A stretch of 18,766 nt of DNA, taken from positions 1 through 18,766 of the forward strand of contig JBBDSP010000026.1 in NCBI GenBank assembly GCA_040904925.1. Reading direction: 5' to 3'. The DNA is from Gracilimonas sp040904925 (GTDB lineage Bacteria; Bacteroidota; Rhodothermia; Balneolales; Balneolaceae). The notes under the pieces are model-generated. The model ran no database searches, was not told where the DNA came from, and was given only the letters and a program-made list of their open reading frames with translations. The position numbers and the translations under genes were made by a program. Position 1 is the first letter of the stretch. Every line of letters starts with the position of its first letter. Shown in pieces: positions 15,901 through 18,766 of the stretch.

Positions 15901-16649
15901 CAGATAAGGCGGTTATAAAAGATCACCTCACCCCACGGAAGTGGATTTTCATTTTGCTCAAAGGCGGTCCAGTATTCGGTATAATATGCATTTGCTTGTG
16001 CACCGTATGGATCAAGGAGGGTGGCCAGCATTTTATTATCGAGATCAGAGGTAAGGTTTTGGGCGAAGATCTGAATCAGAAAAAAGCCGAGGATCACAAT
16101 AAAAGCCACGTTAATATTTCTTGTGAAGGCAACAACTGCAAACACCATGGCCCCGAAAAAGATCATATTTGGGATAAGGTAATACAGAAAAGGCTGAACA
16201 TAACTCACTAGTTCAAAGGGCCCAAGAACTTCAGGATTGGTTCCGGGGGTTATGCTTCCGAGTATGACACCCAGAGCAGCTGCTATCATTACAAGGGTTG
16301 AAACGGTAAGTCCGGCCGCGAATTTACCCAACAGATACTCCCATTTTTTAAAAGGATAAGAATATAGTACCGAGTGCATATTGTGCTTATAATCGCGGTA
16401 GATGGTGCCGCCAATAAGAGCCGGTAAAAAGAAGTAGAGAATGATAGCCATCTCGTTCAGCAGCCCGTTTATGGCTACCGGGGAATTGACAATGGTAATG
16501 GTATTCATGCTAACGGTAAGGCTTTCAAATATCCCCGCAGCGCTGATCATTACAAAATAAGAAAGAGAAAAAAGGATCCCGGCATATACATAAAAAGAAG
16601 ATTTTCGAAGCCAGTACCGAATCTCAAAAGAAAAAATTGAATAAAACAT
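12987..16649 (-). CDS. ABC-2 permease fused to an M1-family metallopeptidase
   Basis: A 1220-residue fusion. Residues about 1-265 and 300-560 are two ABC-2-type permease modules with roughly six membrane helices each; another helix at about 570-590 leads to an extracytoplasmic part from about 600 to 1200 with an M1 peptidase domain. The zinc site is HEVAH (939-943), with the third ligand probably Glu963 in LSES; the intervening 19 residues are one more than the usual 18. In place of the M1 GAMEN loop is GGSFAQSFAN (899-908), and the catalytic-side tyrosine is likely in YNKG (1019-1022). It should sit in the inner membrane driven by the ATPase encoded 18 nt upstream. Such permease/M1 fusions recur in Bacteroidota; their substrate is unknown. 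Confidence 0.85.
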   Translation of the reverse strand: MFYSIFSFEIRYWLRKSSFYVYAGILFSLSYFVMISAAGIFESLTVSMNTITIVNSPVAINGLLNEMAIILYFFLPALIGGTIYRDYKHNMHSVLYSYPFKKWEYLLGKFAAGLTVSTLVMIAAALGVILGSITPGTNPEVLGPFELVSYVQPFLYYLIPNMIFFGAMVFAVVAFTRNINVAFIVILGFFLIQIFAQNLTSDLDNKMLATLLDPYGAQANAYYTEYWTAFEQNENPLPWGEVIFYNRLIWAGLGLLIFGLVYQAFSFSQQAYSFSLFRKKKGEAVTKKNFGSILTVNMPEVTMNFSFIENLKLSWELAKTDFRYIISGWAFIIISLIGLLISLSTILLGGEIFGTDTLPVTWQMLQLPGTFFSLFINILTFLYAGMLIHRSRGDNMDQLIHVTPTPNWAILFSKFLALVLMQMALLSIIMIAGLGVQLFSGYYNFEIGQYLFDLYAISLIHVMIWGLLSIFIHNLFKNYYIGFILLLVISIGITFLGEIGIEQTVFKFNQAPGTAYSDMNGYGNSLAPYFVYKMYWLLLGIALYVLAILFFRRGLPGSIKERFSNADKAFTPKLKLIFTLSLIGFIGMGSWIYYVNNIKYEYISSQKRELRAANFEKNYGKFKDTPQPRIVSSSINLDLYPESRDLDVSGSYILVNKADVAIDSIHIDHNNFISVFEFNRDFELVLEDDSMNYDIYQLDEPLMPGDSVLFSFALSNKRNEILRSNSPVRGNGTFINNSLFPTIGYPESAELSSREARERYDLPEKDRMAPPTDSTARMNNYISSDADWIDFETTISTSPEQIAIAPGYLQDEWEENGRHYFHYKMDSTIVNFYSFISADFDVVEDSWNDVNIEIYHHPDHTYNLDYMIDGVKKSLDYYTENFSPYQFRQLRIIEFPRTGGSFAQSFANTVPYSEAVGFIADVDTTDEEAVNYPFSITAHEVAHQWWAHQVIGANVQGATMLSESLSEYSALKVLEKEYGVHQMRRFLKEALDTYLIGRTMESRREQALIYNENQQYIHYNKGSLVFYALSDYIGEDKLNATLSSYIDEVAFQEPPYTNSLELLDFLKEATPDSLQYLITDMFETITLYDNRVEEATFTEVDSSTYEVNLSLQAAKYRTGETGERIYTNQEGDSLSVDVEGRRLPIQSLPLNDWIEVGVFGVDEDGNETVLYLEKRKFTEIMNEITITVDELPVSVGIDPYNKLIDTISNDNRRPPSKEDS

Positions 16650-16667
16650 ATCTGATAGAATATTTAA

Positions 16668-17558
16668 TTAAGCGGCTACGACTTCTTTTCCTTCCCTGAG
16701 CGTAACGAAATAAACATCAGCCAGATCCGGATCTTTCAGTTGAAAAGTATCATTGGGTTGATCTGAGCCATGTACCCTGATATTCAGTGTATTATCCTGA
16801 TTAAAGTTGGAAGAGATGATGTTAAATTGCTCCTCATATGCCTCCAGTTTATCCCGCTCAATTATCTTGGTCCAAATCTGTCCTTCCAAAGCTTTTACGG
16901 CTTCCTTTGGTGTGTGATGACTTAAAATCCGGCCACCGTTCATGATGGCCATATCTGTACAAAGTTCTTTTACATCATCTACAATATGGGTTGAAAAGAT
17001 CACAATATGATTGGTTCCAATCTCTCTCAGAACATTCAAAAAACGATGTCGCTCTGAGGGATCCAATCCGGCTGTAGGCTCATCCACGATAATGAGTTTT
17101 GGATCATTTAATAGAAGCTGTGCAATTCCAAACCGCTGTTTCATCCCGCCCGAATAACCGGCTACGCTTTTATTTTTAACCTCAAAAAGGTTGGTGACTT
17201 CCAGGGCAGTGTTTACCATTTCAGTTCGTTCACTCTTATCACTGATTCCTTTTAGACGGGCAAAATAATGAAGCAGATCCTCGGCCGACATTTTTGGATA
17301 CACTCCAAATTCCTGCGGCAGATATCCCAACACTTTTCGAAGACTGTTCTTATCGTTTAGAATGTCGATATCATCCAAAAAGGCAGCGCCGGAATCAGGG
17401 GCTTGTAAAGTGGCTATAGTTCGCATTAAGGTTGACTTTCCGGCCCCGTTTGGGCCTAATAATCCGAACATTCCGGATTCAATTTCTATGGAAACATCAT
17501 CCAGGGCCTTCACCCCGTTTTTATACGTTTTGGAAAGATTGGAGATCGTAAGCTTCAT
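16668..17558 (-). CDS. ABC transporter ATP-binding protein
   Basis: A 296-residue ATPase that should energise the permease/M1 fusion encoded next. Walker A GPNGAGKST (35-43), Q-loop LPQEFGVYP (80-88), signature YSGGMKQ (135-141), Walker B LIIVDEP (155-161), D-loop GLDP and H-loop His191 are all intact, so it should hydrolyse ATP. A roughly 60-residue C-terminal extension after about residue 230 is of the type seen in ABC-2 exporters. It is the first gene of the operon; an 8-bp inverted repeat abuts its ATG and a promoter candidate lies about 65 nt upstream. Confidence 0.93.
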   Translation of the reverse strand: MKLTISNLSKTYKNGVKALDDVSIEIESGMFGLLGPNGAGKSTLMRTIATLQAPDSGAAFLDDIDILNDKNSLRKVLGYLPQEFGVYPKMSAEDLLHYFARLKGISDKSERTEMVNTALEVTNLFEVKNKSVAGYSGGMKQRFGIAQLLLNDPKLIIVDEPTAGLDPSERHRFLNVLREIGTNHIVIFSTHIVDDVKELCTDMAIMNGGRILSHHTPKEAVKALEGQIWTKIIERDKLEAYEEQFNIISSNFNQDNTLNIRVHGSDQPNDTFQLKDPDLADVYFVTLREGKEVVAA

Positions 17559-17593
17559 CTGTCTGAATTTATTGAAATGAAATTATCAGACAG
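17559..17593. promoter_or_regulatory. Inverted repeat abutting the ABC ATPase start codon
   Basis: A perfect 8-bp inverted repeat, CTGTCTGA (17559-17566) and TCAGACAG (17586-17593), directly adjoins the ATG (17558-17556) on the minus strand. In the mRNA the 3' arm ends at the base before the ATG, so the hairpin would occupy the whole initiation region. It could equally be a DNA operator for a dimeric repressor just downstream of the promoter. No regulator gene of the operon is in the window. Confidence 0.5.
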
Positions 17594-17625
17594 AGTATAA
17601 GTAATTAGTATGGTATTGTTACAAT

Positions 17626-17656
17626 AAAATCTATGACTTTGATTTAATTGACACAA
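17626..17656 (-). promoter_or_regulatory. Candidate promoter of the ABC/M1 operon
   Basis: On the minus strand TTG (17656-17654), 20 nt, TAGATTTT (17633-17626): one mismatch from TAnnTTTG. The inverted repeat at 17559-17593 lies about 33-67 nt downstream, within the predicted 5' UTR. Confidence 0.4.
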
Positions 17657-17693
17657 CTCTTTCCAGGATAAATGTACCGTTTTTTGCAGAGTG

Positions 17694-18766
17694 CTAGTCT
17701 ACCCAATCCGCTACAAAAACATTAGTAGACCGATCACCACCGTTATTTCTATTTGAAGAGAATACGATCTTCTTACCATCGGGCGAGAACATAGGGAAGG
17801 AATCAAATTGATCATCAAAAGTGATCTGCTCCAATCCGGTTCCATCAATATTGATCATGAAGATGTTGAAGGGGAAACCACGCTGGGATTGGTGGTTGGA
17901 GGAAAATACGATCTTTTCTCCGGATGGATGGAAATAAGGGGCCCAGTTGGCATTTCCCAGATCAGTGATCTGCCTGAGTCCGCTTCCATCGACATTTACC
18001 ACAAAAAGCTCCATGTTGGTTGGTTCAACAAGTCCCTGATCAAGAAGTGATGTATATTTGTCGATCTCCTCTTTGGTTTCGGGGCGGGACGCTCTAAAAA
18101 TAAGCTGACTGCCATCGGGAGAGAAAAAGGCGCCACCGTCATATCCCAATAAATCCGTTATTTGAATGACGTTGGAGCCGTTGGTATCCATAATGTAAAG
18201 TTCAAGGTCGCCGCTACGGTCGGATGTAAAAACAATTTTATCGCCTTTGGGAGAAACCGTAGGTTCTGCATCATAACCCGGCTCGTCAGTCAGTTTGGCA
18301 ATGATATTTCCATCCATATCAGCTTTATAGATGTCGTATGTGTCATAGATCGGCCAGACGTAAGCTCCGCTTTGTCCACGTTCAGGTGGAGTCGGACATT
18401 CCATCCCCGCTTCATGAGTTGAAGAATAAACAAAGGTGGAATCGCCGGGAAGGAAATAGGCACAAGTTGTACGTCCGTTTCCGGTGCTGATCATAGATGG
18501 TTCAAAGCCCGGTTCCTTTTCAGAAATATCCATAGTAAATATTTGATCACACTCTACACCCCAATCCGGATTGTTCGATTGGAAGATCAGTTCTTCGCTG
18601 TCGTAGCTCCAGTAAGCCTCGGCATTATCTCCTCCAAATGTAAGTTGTTGTATATTTTGTAGATGTATTTCCTGCTCATATTTCAGGGTGTCGGCTTCAG
18701 GATTGTAGGGGTTTTTATCTGAATTGGAAGTGCAGGAGATCGCAATTAGTAGAAGAAGAGGTACAG
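17694..18766 (-). CDS. PD40/TolB-like beta-propeller lipoprotein, 5' end outside the window
   Basis: The reading frame does not begin at the internal ATG at 18533 but stays open to the window edge, giving at least 356 residues. The first visible residues are VPLLLLIAISC, the end of a lipoprotein signal with lipidated Cys, followed by TSNSDKNPYNPEAD; only a few codons are missing. The rest is a series of PD40/WD40-like blades with the repeated pattern of a FSPDGKKIVFSSNR type: QLTFGG...AYWSYDSEELIFQS, LTDEPGYDAEPTVSPKGDKIVFTSDRSG, ITDLLGYDGGAFFSPDGSQLIFRASR, ITDLGNANWAPYFHPSGEKIVFSSNH and ITFDDQFDSFPMFSPDGKKIVFSSNR. This propeller type binds proteins or ligands at the envelope; the partner is unknown. 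It is on the same strand as the ABC operon but separated by 135 nt with its own promoter candidate. Confidence 0.85.
   Translation of the reverse strand, partial: VPLLLLIAISCTSNSDKNPYNPEADTLKYEQEIHLQNIQQLTFGGDNAEAYWSYDSEELIFQSNNPDWGVECDQIFTMDISEKEPGFEPSMISTGNGRTTCAYFLPGDSTFVYSSTHEAGMECPTPPERGQSGAYVWPIYDTYDIYKADMDGNIIAKLTDEPGYDAEPTVSPKGDKIVFTSDRSGDLELYIMDTNGSNVIQITDLLGYDGGAFFSPDGSQLIFRASRPETKEEIDKYTSLLDQGLVEPTNMELFVVNVDGSGLRQITDLGNANWAPYFHPSGEKIVFSSNHQSQRGFPFNIFMINIDGTGLEQITFDDQFDSFPMFSPDGKKIVFSSNRNNGGDRSTNVFVADWVD

Noticed and set aside
18533..18766. Beta-propeller gene starting at the ATG at 18533
   Set aside because: The frame continues open upstream to the window edge and shows a lipoprotein signal ending in AISC, so the gene is cut by the window and the internal ATG is not its start.

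Overview
The window is chromosomal DNA of moderate to low GC from a free-living bacterium, most likely of the Bacteroidota/Balneolota (FCB) group. Four things point there: lipoproteins with short lipoboxes, very weak or absent Shine-Dalgarno sequences, an ABC-permease/M1-peptidase fusion of a type common in that group, and recurring promoter-like sequences of the form TTG-N20/21-TAnnTTT instead of classic -35/-10 boxes. I see no transposase, phage gene, tRNA, rRNA or CRISPR array. The assignment is inference; no rRNA is present to confirm it.

Layout. Positions 1-1716 hold a bidirectional terminator and a minus-strand L-glutamate-semialdehyde dehydrogenase. A divergent promoter region (1717-1945) leads to gapA, which carries a striking overlapping operator in its 5' region and ends in a strong terminator. 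Next come two plus-strand lipoproteins, an acetamidase/formamidase-family protein and an M28 metallopeptidase, ending at a bidirectional terminator. It is shared with three minus-strand genes: a 56-residue DUF1508-like protein, an OsmC-family protein and a secreted DUF4174 protein. Positions 6272-6588 are the leader of a histidine operon, hisG-hisD-hisC-hisB-hisH (6589-11426). A DoxX-like membrane protein with its own terminator follows. The right third is a minus-strand operon (17558-12066): an ABC ATPase, a 1220-residue ABC-2 permease fused to an M1 peptidase, and a signal-less cobalamin-binding-like protein. The right edge holds the 3' part of a PD40 (TolB-like) beta-propeller lipoprotein gene that runs off the window.

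The most interesting item is the his leader. Just upstream of hisG lies an unannotated 28-codon ORF (6432-6518) with ten CAT histidine codons, overlapped by mutually exclusive RNA hairpins and followed by 62 nt without a single G. This is the architecture of ribosome-mediated attenuation of a histidine operon, but the terminator logic does not match the enterobacterial model. A second short His-rich ORF with its own hairpin lies between hisG and hisD. HisB has a roughly 105-residue N-terminal extension that looks like a decayed HAD phosphatase domain, and hisA, hisF and hisI(E) are absent from the cluster.

How the genes work together: HisG makes phosphoribosyl-ATP, HisB dehydrates imidazole-glycerol phosphate, HisC transaminates, HisD oxidises histidinol, and HisH supplies ammonia to a HisF encoded elsewhere. 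Histidinol-phosphate phosphatase must also come from elsewhere if the HisB N-terminus is dead.
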